Source: Acidobacteriota bacterium (GTDB lineage Bacteria > Acidobacteriota > Terriglobia > Terriglobales > Acidobacteriaceae). From it: DNA of 64,000 nt. The notes under the pieces are model-generated. The model did no database searches. It was not told where the DNA came from and worked only from the letters and a program-made list of their open reading frames with translations. The stretch's first letter is position 1. Every line of letters begins with the position of its first letter. Made by a program: the position numbers and the translations under genes. Location: assembly GCA_013288805.1 (NCBI GenBank), contig JABDBE010000003.1:1-64000 (forward strand), in the 5' to 3' direction. Below are positions 51,301-60,752 of the stretch, one piece after another.

Positions 51301-51737
51301 CCGACCTGCAGAATGATGTCCAGCGAAGTCGTGTTTCCGACCAGCACCTGGACTAAACCCTGGGCATCGCGAAAACCTTTGAGACTTGCCGCGATGGAAT
51401 ATGATCCCGGAGTAAGCACCGGAAAGCGGTAGAGTCCAGCACGGTTGGTTTCGACCGATTGTTTGACGCTGGTCTGGAGGTTGCTGACCACCACCGACGC
51501 TCGTGGGACTACGGCTCCACTCGGGTCGGTCACTCGGCCGCTAAGCCCCCCCGTCAAAACCACATTCTGAGCGGTCAGCAATACGCAGCCGGTCAACAGG
51601 ATCAGTATGCTGCATGCCGCCAGGCGATGGGTGACCGGAAGGGCGGGTTCCTTTTTCATTTCGGGTCCTGACAAGATTCGATCGGCCTCCGGGAAGGCGG
51701 TCTCAGAGCGGGGATGGAGACTTCGCCTGCGCAGCAT
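48363..51737 (-). CDS. TonB-dependent receptor with N-terminal carboxypeptidase-regulatory-like domain
   Basis: 1124 aa; GGLSGRVTDPSGAVVPRASVVVSN; plug-like DRSFIEDLPLNGRRYTDF; C-terminal LQFSVRFTF. Confidence 0.9.
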   Translation of the reverse strand: MLRRRSLHPRSETAFPEADRILSGPEMKKEPALPVTHRLAACSILILLTGCVLLTAQNVVLTGGLSGRVTDPSGAVVPRASVVVSNLQTSVKQSVETNRAGLYRFPVLTPGSYSIAASLKGFRDAQGLVQVLVGNTTSLDIILQVGASGDAVKVSGTAPMLRPAESSASTVLDRSFIEDLPLNGRRYTDFTVLTPNTSYDGDTGLVSIAGQQGGEDSGYANGNGGNAFTVDGSNATNNYFSDIIGRYRIPYLFGEDAIQEFQVSVSPYSAIYGGGAGFVNAVTQSGSNAFHGSAFYYNRNSATGANDALDKASGFPKPEDALQQFGAGVGGPIVRNRLWFFVDYEQQLRNNPISVINPVLATTPANLPAFLSANFGIPAGTTLPAPNGPLPVPGSDTAPDPTNPVYLQQVANTVNALNSNLGSKARKRNDWVLTPRLDYQPTSRDSLFLSLNLNRFNSPGGVITDPTVGNYGTQTLANAYVHTFQASVGWTHTFSSTLLNEFHVSTSQDNEISTPTGLAPNIPTLILDSPAAFILGNAPFSVGRVFERQYSFSDRVDYVIGKHTLQFGFDFNRAWDSDNNDGGADPNEAVDFGSFLGSYEFSNLEALALGQYNVFSQSSGNPTFSFSVPYYGFYLQDTFRALPKLTLEMGLREDFQVYPQPAENPAFPLTGQYPNQFLRLSPRFGFAWQPASKTVVRGGFGQFYDNMNGLNYRNAVVSNGLASQQSSASVSYTAGPPNQQLPTFPNILPGNSPLFSASPDISLVSPQFRVPYILQASLQIEREISENTTVSIGTMWNHGVHLLSGSAYDANLKPLQGTTTYTVCPPGTATVPCSGQSITLPNMDNDLLTEGRINPNLGQINELISPAQNYYNSFFVQLQRRMSRGLSLQFSYTFAKSIMLDGMDFNNQFDLSNTHAPSLLDQRHRISLAAVYRPQLERLTGSDAGRALLSGWTLSSIMEFSSGRPYAGLLSPACTSSTLSFGNCNGANDNLNDTAFNQDTANTAGGINGAGPTPGIGLNSFYGPWLERIDVGLSRSFAIREGKELQFQVQAFNVFNHANYYVQNGDGVNQLQYNPIGTNCGDGATLKQTCYLVPNSGPGNFGTLQEISPNGLPRVLQFSVRFTF

Positions 51738-52129
51738 CCATTCCCCCAGCGACTGCTTAAATACACTTTACCGTGCTGCCCTGCAGGCCGCAACGAATCC
51801 ATGAGGATAGCAGGACGGCTTTTGCTACTACCAACCCTAGGAGCTACGATCGTGCGCGGTGAAACGCTTTGAGGTGGGCTGCCGAGGTGGTGGTTGCTGC
51901 TGCACGCGTGGACGCTCGCGCCTACATTGACTCGGCCCCACATTTAACAATGCGATGCCCCTGCGTAATCCGGCTTGCTTTCCCCTGATAGCTTGATGTA
52001 CAAAGCAGCCGAACGTGCTTTCTCAAGAATGTTTGCTCTGAAGCCTGCCGGCGAATTCGGACTGGCTGCGGCCCTCTGCCGGCAAAAGCCGGGTGTCTCC
52101 CTCGTTCGTTATCTCCATGGAGAAAGTTT

Positions 52130-55100
52130 ATGACAATGCGGAAGTTCGTCTCGCTATTGGTCATAGTGCTGGGATTAAACACCTTCGGCTTTAGCCAAGG
52201 CGCGACTACGGGCGACCTTCGGGTTACCGTGAAAGATCCCAAGGGCAGTCTGGTCACCAACGCCACGGTTACGGCGCAAGATCAGGCCAAGGGATTAGAG
52301 CGCTCGGTAACCGGGAACGGCCAGGGCGACTACCGCATCGTATTGTTACCGCCGGGGACTTATCAGCTGACGGTCGAAGCCCCGGGCTTCGCGAAGACAA
52401 CGGTTGAGAATGTGAGCATCACGGTGGGCCAAGTGGTGGACTTGCCTGTCGCAGTCTCAGTTGCCGGCGCCCAGGAAGTGGTCAACGTTAGTTCCGCCGC
52501 CGAACTGATCGAAACGAGCCGCACTTCGACCACCGACACTATCGGGCAGCGGAGCATCGATAACCTTCCCATCAACGGGCGCAACTACATTAACTTTGCG
52601 CTGACGGATTCGCAGGTGTTGCGCGACAACGCTCCGGCTACGGGCGCGGCTCCGACGTCTGGGCTGAACATTAGCGGACAACGGGCGCGTGCAAATCTGG
52701 TAAATGTGGACGGTGCGGACGCGACCGACAACTCAACCAACGGTGTGCGTTCGACGGTTTCGCAGGAAGCGGTGCAGGAATTCCAGATCATCACCAACAG
52801 TTATGTCGCGGAATACGGACGTGCCACAGGCGGCGTGATCAACATCATTACGCGTTCCGGATCGAACGATTTTCACGGCGACGTATATGGCTATCTTCGT
52901 GATCGCGACTTTCAGGCGGTCAATCCGTTTAGCACCACGCCCAACCCGGCCTATACGCGGGTGCAGGCTGGAACGGCGTTTGGTGGACCGATCAAGAAGG
53001 ACAAAACATATTTCTACTTCGCTTACGAGATTACGCGACGGCATGAGACGGGATTTTCCAGCATCGGGCAGAACAATTTCGGATTCGTTCCGTTCGACGC
53101 GTCTCCGTTCTTCGGGGCTCCGGCGGGAACTTTCGACATCCAAGCCACGCCGCAGCAGGCGGCATTTTTGCAAAGCTTTATACCGGTGGTTCCGGCGGGG
53201 CTATTGCCGACACTACAGACTTATGCGTTTATGGCGGGCGCGTCTTCTGGCATCGCGCTCAACGGGAAATATCCCGCTTCATTTGCCCTGCTTCCGCCAG
53301 CCTTTGTGCCTGCGGGATTGCAACAGTTTCCTTCCACCTGCAATCCGGCGTTTGGCGTAGCCGGAGGCTTCGTACCGGTTTGCGCCGGGTTGCCAGCTTC
53401 GTTTCAGACGCTGGCCTCGCAGGTGGGAAACTTCCCGGTTTTCGAAGGAACCAGCCTGTATTCGTTGCGTCTCGATCACAACATCACTAGCAACAATCGG
53501 CTCATGCTGCGGGCGAACGTCAGTCCGAGCACGGTCACCGGTATTGAGGTAAATGGCGAGAACCAGGTATTCGGTCAGAATTCTTACTCCCGAACTTCGC
53601 AGCAGACCTACCGCGATGTCACAGGGGTGGCGCAGGATACATGGACGATCGGGAACAACAAGGTGAATGAATTCCGCTTCCAATTCGCCCGACGCGGACT
53701 GCTGTACAACTATTCCAGCGCACCGGGGGGATCGGATGTCGCGGTAGACATTCCGGGCTATGCTTTCTTCGGGCGCGAGCCTTACTCCTACATTGACCGG
53801 GTGGAAAAGCGTTACCAGTTCACCGACAACTTCTCGTGGACGCTGGGACGGCACGATACGAAGTTCGGAGTGGATTTTAATTACATTCCGATTACAGCCA
53901 CTTTCACGGTGAACTACGGTGGGGTTTACGATTTTGGCAGCCTCAGCCTTTTTCCAGCGCCTTTCCCGAGCTTCTCTCCGGTGCAAGGATACGGCTTAGG
54001 AATTCCTCAGGATTTTATTCAAGGCATTGGCAATCCTAGCGATTCTTTCTCGAACAAACCTTTGGGCGTGTACTGGCAGGATTCGTGGCGAGCCAAGCCG
54101 AACCTGACCTTCAACTACGGGCTGCGATATGACATCGAGTTCCCGCCCCAGTTCTCGCAGCCGACTGCTCTTGCGCTGTCGGGTTACAACCAACTCGGCC
54201 TGCAGAAAGGCATTCAGACGGATACCCATATGTTCCAGCCGCGCATTGGGATGGCATGGGATCCGAAGGGTGATGGGAAGACTGTCGTCCGGGCGAACTT
54301 TGGCATATTTTATGACCATCCTCTGCTCGGGCTGTACTTCCTGGGCGATGCTTCGGACGGTTCGAAGAGCGGACAATTGTTGTTTTTCGGGGGCACGCCG
54401 GGATGCAACCCTGCGGCTCCGCCACTCAGCATGACGGCAAACAATATTTTTCAGGGCATTGCGGGAACGTGTTTTCCGGCGGCCGTATCCGCGTTCGGAT
54501 ATCAGGCCAGCCAGCAACGCTTCAACTCGTTCGATCCGACGTCGCTATTCATCAATCAGGGATACCTGACGAACGGAGTGCCGCTGGTGTCGCAGCCGTT
54601 CGGCTATCCACAGGCGAAGGGTTTCGTGTATCCCTATTCGCAGCAGGCGAACTTTACGGTGGAGCGCGATTTGGGCGGCGGCTTCGCGCTGAGTCTGGCT
54701 TATAACTGGAACGGCGGACGACATCTTAACCGTCCGATTAACGCCAACACTGCGCGTGGTGATTTGCTGACGTCGAATTGGCAGGCTGCAGTGGCGACGG
54801 GGGCGGCAGCGTCGACGGACAGCCCATTGGCGGTAGCGTCGTGCGGCGTGAACCCGATTCCGGGATCGAAGCTGCCTTATTACGTTCCCGCCGCTTTGGT
54901 CAGCTTCTTCCGGCCCTCGGGACTGAATCCGTCGCTGGCGGGCGGGCCGTTTGCGCCGTGCATTCCGCTGGCGTTGGCGGATTTGGCAGCAACCGGGCTG
55001 AACACAGGGTGCAACCCCGGCGTTTCTGGACTGGCAAATTGCGTGCCGTTCAGTGATATGGACGCGAACTATTCGAATGGCAGTTCGAACTACAACGGAT

Positions 55101-55828
55101 TCACGGCGAATTTGCGCAAGAGATTCTTGCGGCACTATCAATTCCTGGCGTCTTATACCTGGTCGCATTCGATTGACGACTCGACCGATTTGCAGTCGCC
55201 GCTGGCGCCGCAGGATAGCTACTACCCTAATCTGGAGCGGTCGAACTCTTTGTTTGACCAGCGGCATCGATTTGTTTTCAGCGGCGTGTACGAGAGTGGG
55301 AAGCTTAGCGGGGATAGCTTCGCCGATCGATTCTTCAGCAACTGGACGGTCGCGCCGATCCTTGAAGTCGGCTCTGGGCGGCCTTTTAACATCCTGACCG
55401 GAACCAGCGACAATCTGCAGTTTGACCCCAGCGGCAGCCGTCCGAATGTGGTCGCGGCGGGAACTCCGACGAACGCGTGCGGTTATCCTACGGTTGCTTC
55501 CAAGTATTCGCCCAGCGGTTTTCTTCAAGAAGTATGTTTTGCCGACCTCACGCCGGCGCAACTGGCTTCTCCGAATGCGCTACTCCTGCTGGATGGTACT
55601 TTGGGCCGCAATGCTGGATTCCAGCCGTGGACTGTGTTCAACGATTTGCGGATCGCGCGGCGGATTTATTTTGGCGAACGGGTGAATCTCGACCTCATTG
55701 TGGATATGTTCAATCTCGCGAACAAGAACAACGTGGCCGCCGTCAACGAGCTATATACCAATGCGGGGCAGCCGACGGCGGCTTACGATCCCAGGCAGTT
55801 TCAGTTCGCCATGAAAGTGAATTGGTGA
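52130..55828 (+). CDS. TonB-dependent receptor with N-terminal carboxypeptidase-regulatory-like domain
   Basis: 1232 aa; GDLRVTVKDPKGSLVTNATVTAQ; SIDNLPINGRNYINF; EYGRATGGVINIITRSGSNDFHG. Confidence 0.92.
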   Translation: MTMRKFVSLLVIVLGLNTFGFSQGATTGDLRVTVKDPKGSLVTNATVTAQDQAKGLERSVTGNGQGDYRIVLLPPGTYQLTVEAPGFAKTTVENVSITVGQVVDLPVAVSVAGAQEVVNVSSAAELIETSRTSTTDTIGQRSIDNLPINGRNYINFALTDSQVLRDNAPATGAAPTSGLNISGQRARANLVNVDGADATDNSTNGVRSTVSQEAVQEFQIITNSYVAEYGRATGGVINIITRSGSNDFHGDVYGYLRDRDFQAVNPFSTTPNPAYTRVQAGTAFGGPIKKDKTYFYFAYEITRRHETGFSSIGQNNFGFVPFDASPFFGAPAGTFDIQATPQQAAFLQSFIPVVPAGLLPTLQTYAFMAGASSGIALNGKYPASFALLPPAFVPAGLQQFPSTCNPAFGVAGGFVPVCAGLPASFQTLASQVGNFPVFEGTSLYSLRLDHNITSNNRLMLRANVSPSTVTGIEVNGENQVFGQNSYSRTSQQTYRDVTGVAQDTWTIGNNKVNEFRFQFARRGLLYNYSSAPGGSDVAVDIPGYAFFGREPYSYIDRVEKRYQFTDNFSWTLGRHDTKFGVDFNYIPITATFTVNYGGVYDFGSLSLFPAPFPSFSPVQGYGLGIPQDFIQGIGNPSDSFSNKPLGVYWQDSWRAKPNLTFNYGLRYDIEFPPQFSQPTALALSGYNQLGLQKGIQTDTHMFQPRIGMAWDPKGDGKTVVRANFGIFYDHPLLGLYFLGDASDGSKSGQLLFFGGTPGCNPAAPPLSMTANNIFQGIAGTCFPAAVSAFGYQASQQRFNSFDPTSLFINQGYLTNGVPLVSQPFGYPQAKGFVYPYSQQANFTVERDLGGGFALSLAYNWNGGRHLNRPINANTARGDLLTSNWQAAVATGAAASTDSPLAVASCGVNPIPGSKLPYYVPAALVSFFRPSGLNPSLAGGPFAPCIPLALADLAATGLNTGCNPGVSGLANCVPFSDMDANYSNGSSNYNGFTANLRKRFLRHYQFLASYTWSHSIDDSTDLQSPLAPQDSYYPNLERSNSLFDQRHRFVFSGVYESGKLSGDSFADRFFSNWTVAPILEVGSGRPFNILTGTSDNLQFDPSGSRPNVVAAGTPTNACGYPTVASKYSPSGFLQEVCFADLTPAQLASPNALLLLDGTLGRNAGFQPWTVFNDLRIARRIYFGERVNLDLIVDMFNLANKNNVAAVNELYTNAGQPTAAYDPRQFQFAMKVNW

Positions 55829-55833
55829 AAGGA

Positions 55834-55958
55834 GCATTCAGCCGTCAGCATTCAGCACTCAGCCTTGTGGGCCGACTGCGTCCGCCGGGGGCGCGGATTA
55901 AGGTAGCTGGAACAGGTTTCTTGGTTTGACTGATTGCTGAGTGCTGACGGCTGATAGC
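55834..55958. repeat. degenerate 7-bp repeat, inverted pair
   Basis: GCATTCA GCCGTCA GCATTCA GCACTCA / TGATTGC TGAGTGC TGACGGC TGATAGC. Confidence 0.9.
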
Positions 55959-56013
55959 TAACCCCTCTGCTACACTTTCTCCATCCTTCGCGATTGCCGG
56001 GAGCTTTTCCTGA

Positions 56014-56673
56014 ATGTCACAACCCTCTGCTTCAAGCGCGCGGACGCGCCTTGTCCGCGAAGCTGATCGTGCGGTTTACGATCGGGGCGCTGCTTACAAA
56101 ATTCTCGATGAAGGTTTCATTTGCCACGTGGGATTCGTGGTGGATGGGCAACCCTTTGTGATTCCGACCGGGTACGGCCGCGTGGGCGACAATTTATATA
56201 TCCACGGATCGGCAGCGAGCCGGATGCTGCGTCGCGTCAATGAGGGTATCGCAGTTTGCGTCACGGTTACGCTGCTGGATGGACTGGTGCTGGCGCGATC
56301 GATTTTCAATCACTCGATGAATTACCGGTCCGTCGTGATTCTGGGAGCTGCTCGGGCGGTAACAGATCCTAAAGAAAAGCTGGAGGCTCTGCGGCTCTTG
56401 TCGGAGCACATTCTGCCGGGTCGCTGGGTGGAGTCTCGCCAGCCCAATGAAAAAGAGCTGAAGGCTACTTCGGTACTGCGCCTGCCGATCGAGGAGTTCT
56501 CTGCGAAGGTGCGACAAGGGCCGGTTGTGGATGATGAAGAGGATTACGCGTTTTCAACTTGGGCAGGAGTTATTCCGCTGGAGATGGTGGCGGGGCAGCC
56601 GATTGATGATGAGCGACTCATGCCGGGTGTAAGAGTGCCGGAATACGCGCGGGGGTATACTCGCAAGCGCTGA
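56014..56673 (+). CDS. pyridoxamine 5'-phosphate oxidase family protein
   Basis: YKILDEGFICHVGFVVDGQPFVIPTGYGRVGDNLYIHGS. Confidence 0.88.
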   Translation: MSQPSASSARTRLVREADRAVYDRGAAYKILDEGFICHVGFVVDGQPFVIPTGYGRVGDNLYIHGSAASRMLRRVNEGIAVCVTVTLLDGLVLARSIFNHSMNYRSVVILGAARAVTDPKEKLEALRLLSEHILPGRWVESRQPNEKELKATSVLRLPIEEFSAKVRQGPVVDDEEDYAFSTWAGVIPLEMVAGQPIDDERLMPGVRVPEYARGYTRKR

Positions 56674-56699
56674 CAGTCACGGTTACAATCAAAATAGAA

Positions 56700-57194
56700 A
56701 TGCGAAAGGTCTTCCATTTCGACTCGCCGTCCGGCCCGTATGTGGCCGATGCGGCCGTTCTTTGCTGCTTTGATCACCGCATCAGTACGGCGGTGCGAAA
56801 GTTTCTGAAGAAGCAAGGCATCGAGCGTGCCGACATGATTATCGTTGCCGGAGGAGCTAAGACTCTAGCTTCGCCTCGCAACGACTTCGAACAGGACTTC
56901 ATCCTTGAACAGGTGAGGATGTCGATTCGCCTGCATCAGACCAAACGTGTTCTGGTGATGAGCCACTCCGATTGCGCCACCTATGGTGGGTTGGCGCATT
57001 TCAACGGAGACCGGGACGCGGAGGCCGAACATCATCGCGTCGAACTTCTCCGAGCCAGAGACCTTCTTACTGCAAGTTTCGAACACATTGCGGTCGAGCC
57101 TTATTTCGTGAAGTCCGATGGAGTATGGCTAGTGAACGAGGCCGATCACGGGCAATCACATTCGGTTACGGATGCTGGTCGCAAACTGGCGTAG
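56700..57194 (+). CDS. carbonic-anhydrase-like protein
   Basis: VLCCFDHRIS; RVLVMSHSDCATYGG; Cys/Asp/His/Cys layout reminiscent of beta-CA. Confidence 0.55.
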   Translation: MRKVFHFDSPSGPYVADAAVLCCFDHRISTAVRKFLKKQGIERADMIIVAGGAKTLASPRNDFEQDFILEQVRMSIRLHQTKRVLVMSHSDCATYGGLAHFNGDRDAEAEHHRVELLRARDLLTASFEHIAVEPYFVKSDGVWLVNEADHGQSHSVTDAGRKLA

Positions 57195-57315
57195 CTGGCG
57201 GTTTGCATTTCTCGCATCTTCGCCGCATCGGATACGATGGAAATGCCTTGCACCTTTATCGTCGTGCCATCATCTGCGGTCCTTCGACTCCGCTCAGGAT
57301 GACACGGTTTTCGTG

Positions 57316-58284
57316 CTACGGAATCAGCAACAACTTTCCTGTCGTTTTGCGCCCCAGTAGATCCCGATGTGCGACGGCCGCATCGGCCAAGGGATAAATG
57401 TGCTCGATCCGCAGCTTGAGCTTGCCTTCAGCAATCATCTTAAAGAGGGCGCTTGATCGCGCCTGCAACTCTTCTGTCGTAGCGGTATAGCTCACCAGGG
57501 TTGGCCGCGTGACGTAGAGCGAACCCTTCTGCGAAAGCTGAATCAGATCGAAGGGCGGGACGGCTCCGCTGGATCCTCCGAACAATACCATCATTCCGCG
57601 CGGCCGCAGTACGTTCAGGCCTTTTTCAAATGTCGTCTTGCCCACGCTGTCGTAAACGACGTCTACACCGTGGCCACCGGTAAGACGTTTGGTCTCAGCC
57701 TCGAAGTCCGTCTGCGTGTAGAGAATCACTTCGTCGGCGCCCGCCTGCCGCGCCAGCTTGGCCTTTTCCTCGGTTGAAACCGTGGCGATAATCCGGGCTC
57801 CGATGTTGTGCGCCAACTGCACCAGCAGCAGTCCGACGCCGCCCGCGGCCGCATGCACTAAAGCGGTTTGTCCGCGCTTTAGGGGAAAAGTGTCGTACGC
57901 CAAATAATGCGCCGTCATACCTTGCAGCATGGTGGCAGCTGCTTGCTGATCGCTTACGGCTTGCGGAATTTGCACCAGCCGTTCAGCGGGGACGGCGGCG
58001 TACTCCGCGTAAGAACCCAGGATGCTGCTCCAGGCCACGCGGTCTCCCGCTTTCAACGATTTCACATCTGAACCGACCGCTGTGATTGTTCCTGCGCCCT
58101 CCTGCCCGAGCACGAACGGCAGCGGGACTTTGTATCTGCCCTCGCATTGATAAATATCAATAAAGTTCACACCCGAAGCCGCGACTTTCACCACCGCTTC
58201 GTTGGGTTTGGGCTGCGGGACGGGCAAATCCACAAGCTGCAGAACGTCCGGCCCCCCGCATTGCTTGACTTGGATGGCTTTCAT
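57316..58284 (-). CDS. NADPH:quinone reductase-like zinc-independent alcohol dehydrogenase family
   Basis: MKAIQVKQCGGPDVLQLVDLPVPQPKPNEAVVKV; VHAAAGGVGLLLVQLAHNIGARIIATVS. Confidence 0.93.
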   Translation of the reverse strand: MKAIQVKQCGGPDVLQLVDLPVPQPKPNEAVVKVAASGVNFIDIYQCEGRYKVPLPFVLGQEGAGTITAVGSDVKSLKAGDRVAWSSILGSYAEYAAVPAERLVQIPQAVSDQQAAATMLQGMTAHYLAYDTFPLKRGQTALVHAAAGGVGLLLVQLAHNIGARIIATVSTEEKAKLARQAGADEVILYTQTDFEAETKRLTGGHGVDVVYDSVGKTTFEKGLNVLRPRGMMVLFGGSSGAVPPFDLIQLSQKGSLYVTRPTLVSYTATTEELQARSSALFKMIAEGKLKLRIEHIYPLADAAVAHRDLLGRKTTGKLLLIP

Positions 58285-58569
58285 GTTTGAGTTCGATTCG
58301 TATCGTGCCGGAGGAGATTCATCAGACCAGCCGAAGCTTCCGCAGTCATAGCTGAATTTTCCAGGCACTCTGTGTTCCCCTAAGAAGCCGTCCCATAAAA
58401 CGACCATCCCGTCACACAGTGGTTGCAGCGGCTGGGGTCGCTGAAGTAATATTCCCGCCGGTTCCTAAAGTAACCCAGACCAACTCGCTTGCGGATTGAC
58501 CCATCAAATCATGGGTAGTAGCATGAAGTGCGTTACGCTAGGGTTGATCGTTGTAAGTTGTAGATAAAC

Positions 58570-60486
58570 ATGAGGATTTTTAAAATCTATGTTCTGATCG
58601 CGCCGGTGTTTGCCCTGGTTTTGGGCAGCCTGGCGTGTCAGACGGCGCAGCGACAGGCAACGCTCTTGCCTCCTGGGACTGCCACCGCGCCAGCTTTGAG
58701 CGCAGCTCCTGCGCCAGCTCCTCAAGCCGTTCCAGATACTCAAACCACTCCCGCTGTACAGACTCAGCTTGAGGTTAAGCCTGATCCCGTCGCTCAATTG
58801 ATTGCGCAGGTTGAAAACGAATACCAGCTCGGGCAGGACAACTATAAAGCTGGGCACCTCGAAGCTGCCAAAGAGAATTTCGATCGCGCCTTCAACCTTT
58901 TGTTCGGGAGTTCGTTGGACTTGCGCTCTGACGAGCGCTTGGAGCAGGAATTTGACCGCGTCCTGGATGGCATAAACGGCTTCGAGCTGCAAGCCCTGCA
59001 AGAAGGCGACGGGTTTACCGAGCAGAAGTCGGAGCCAGCGCCGATCGACGAAGCCAACGAGGTCACGTTCCCGGTTGACCCGAATCTCAAAGCAAAGGCC
59101 GAGGCTGAGGTCAAAGCTACCCATTCGGATCTGCCTCTGATGATGACGGACCCTGTAGCCGGCTACATCAGTTACTTTTCCACGCGTGGGCGCGGAACAC
59201 TGGAGCGAGCCCTTGCCCGGAGCGGGCAGTATGACGAAATGATTCGCAGGGTTCTGAAGGAAGAAGGTGTTCCTCAGGACTTGATCTATCTGGCCCAGGC
59301 CGAATCGGGATTCCATCCACTGGCTCTTTCTCGCGCCGGCGCTCGGGGGATGTGGCAATTCATGGCCAGCCGTGCGACCGGATACGGCCTGGAACGCGAC
59401 TGGTGGGTCGACGACCGTCAGGATCCCGAAAAATCTACGCGAGCGGCGGCGCGTCATTTAAGAGATCTGTACAACGAGTTCGGCGACTGGTATTTAGCCA
59501 TGGCCGCCTACAACTCGGGACCAGGCACGGTGCAGAACGCGGTCAAGCGCACTGGATACGCGGACTACTGGCAGCTCTACAAGCGCAATGTGTTGCCCAA
59601 GGAAACCCGAAACTACGTACCCATCATTCTAGCCGTAACTATTATGGCCAAGAATCCGGCGCAGTACGGGCTGGACAAGGTGGTCACGGAGAAGCCGGTG
59701 CCGTACGATGCGGTCAAGATCGACTATCCCGTGGATCTCCGCTTAGTTGCGGAGTGTGTCGACGTATCCGCAAGCACGCTGCAGGATCTCAATCCAAGCT
59801 TGTTGCGCTTGACCACGCCAAAGGACCGCGAGTTTGAATTGCATCTGCCGGCTGGGACGAAGGATCGCTACCTCACGGCGATTGCCGCTATTCCACCGGA
59901 CATGCGAGTGTGGTGGCGCTATCACAAGGTTGCAGCGGGAGACACGTTGTCCTCGGTCGCTCGCGCTTTTCATACCAGCCCGCGGGCTATCGTTCAGGCG
60001 AACAACCTTGACGGTGATGAGAGTCTTCAGGCTGAAAGCGAACTTATTATTCCAGTTGCTCCGGGCAAACATTCCGCCGACGAGATGGCCAGCTATTCGC
60101 ACCGCGCTACCGCGTACAAGGTTCGCAAGGGGGACACGGTCGAAACCGTGGCCGACAATTTCGGCGTTCCGCCGGCAATGGTTCGCCGGTGGAATCATCT
60201 CAAGAGTGACAGCCTGCGGGGACGGCGCGTTTTGTATGTGCATCTGCCGATCGCACCTGACGCCACGGAGAGCCATCGCGCCGCTGCTCCTAAGTCGAAA
60301 TCCAAGAATAGGTTACAGGCGAACGCTTCAAACAAGGTCGTGCATCATAAAGTGCAACCGGGCGAAACCCTCTCTTCGATCGCCAAGTCTCACAACGTCA
60401 GCGTCGACGACTTGAAGGAAAACAACGGGAACCTGGCCAACCTGAGGCCGGGTATGGTTCTGGTTATCGGCACTCCCAGCAGATAG
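58570..60486 (+). CDS. membrane-bound lytic murein transglycosylase D-like, with LysM domains
   Basis: Lipobox VLGSLAC; AESGFHPLALSRAGARGMWQFM; MAAYNSGPGTV; three LysM-like segments. Confidence 0.94.
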   Translation: MRIFKIYVLIAPVFALVLGSLACQTAQRQATLLPPGTATAPALSAAPAPAPQAVPDTQTTPAVQTQLEVKPDPVAQLIAQVENEYQLGQDNYKAGHLEAAKENFDRAFNLLFGSSLDLRSDERLEQEFDRVLDGINGFELQALQEGDGFTEQKSEPAPIDEANEVTFPVDPNLKAKAEAEVKATHSDLPLMMTDPVAGYISYFSTRGRGTLERALARSGQYDEMIRRVLKEEGVPQDLIYLAQAESGFHPLALSRAGARGMWQFMASRATGYGLERDWWVDDRQDPEKSTRAAARHLRDLYNEFGDWYLAMAAYNSGPGTVQNAVKRTGYADYWQLYKRNVLPKETRNYVPIILAVTIMAKNPAQYGLDKVVTEKPVPYDAVKIDYPVDLRLVAECVDVSASTLQDLNPSLLRLTTPKDREFELHLPAGTKDRYLTAIAAIPPDMRVWWRYHKVAAGDTLSSVARAFHTSPRAIVQANNLDGDESLQAESELIIPVAPGKHSADEMASYSHRATAYKVRKGDTVETVADNFGVPPAMVRRWNHLKSDSLRGRRVLYVHLPIAPDATESHRAAAPKSKSKNRLQANASNKVVHHKVQPGETLSSIAKSHNVSVDDLKENNGNLANLRPGMVLVIGTPSR

Positions 60487-60661
60487 TTCCGTTGCATCCA
60501 ATCTCTGGCAGCATTCCGCTTTCGAATCTCAACTCGCAATGCACGTTTTTTTTGCACGGCGGGTAGACAACTGGAAACAGGAATTCAACTTCGGTGTAAT
60601 ATGCATGGGGCAGGTGGGAAGCAGATAGTTTTCGTCACTGCATTGCGAAAAACTACTGTGC

Positions 60662-60667
60662 TATAAT
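60662..60667 (+). promoter_or_regulatory. candidate -10 box TATAAT upstream of the histone H1-like gene
   Basis: Exact TATAAT; -35 not clear. Confidence 0.4.
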
Positions 60668-60752
60668 CGCGGCCCATTCAGTCTGGTAACAACTTTCGGT
60701 GTCTTTTTAATTCTTGACGCATGTAGTGCGAGCAGAAAATTCAGGAGGAGAA

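Noticed and set aside
54545-55561. 338-aa Arg-rich minus-strand ORF inside the second TonB-dependent receptor
   Set aside because: Extreme Arg content typical of antisense frames in GC-rich receptor genes.
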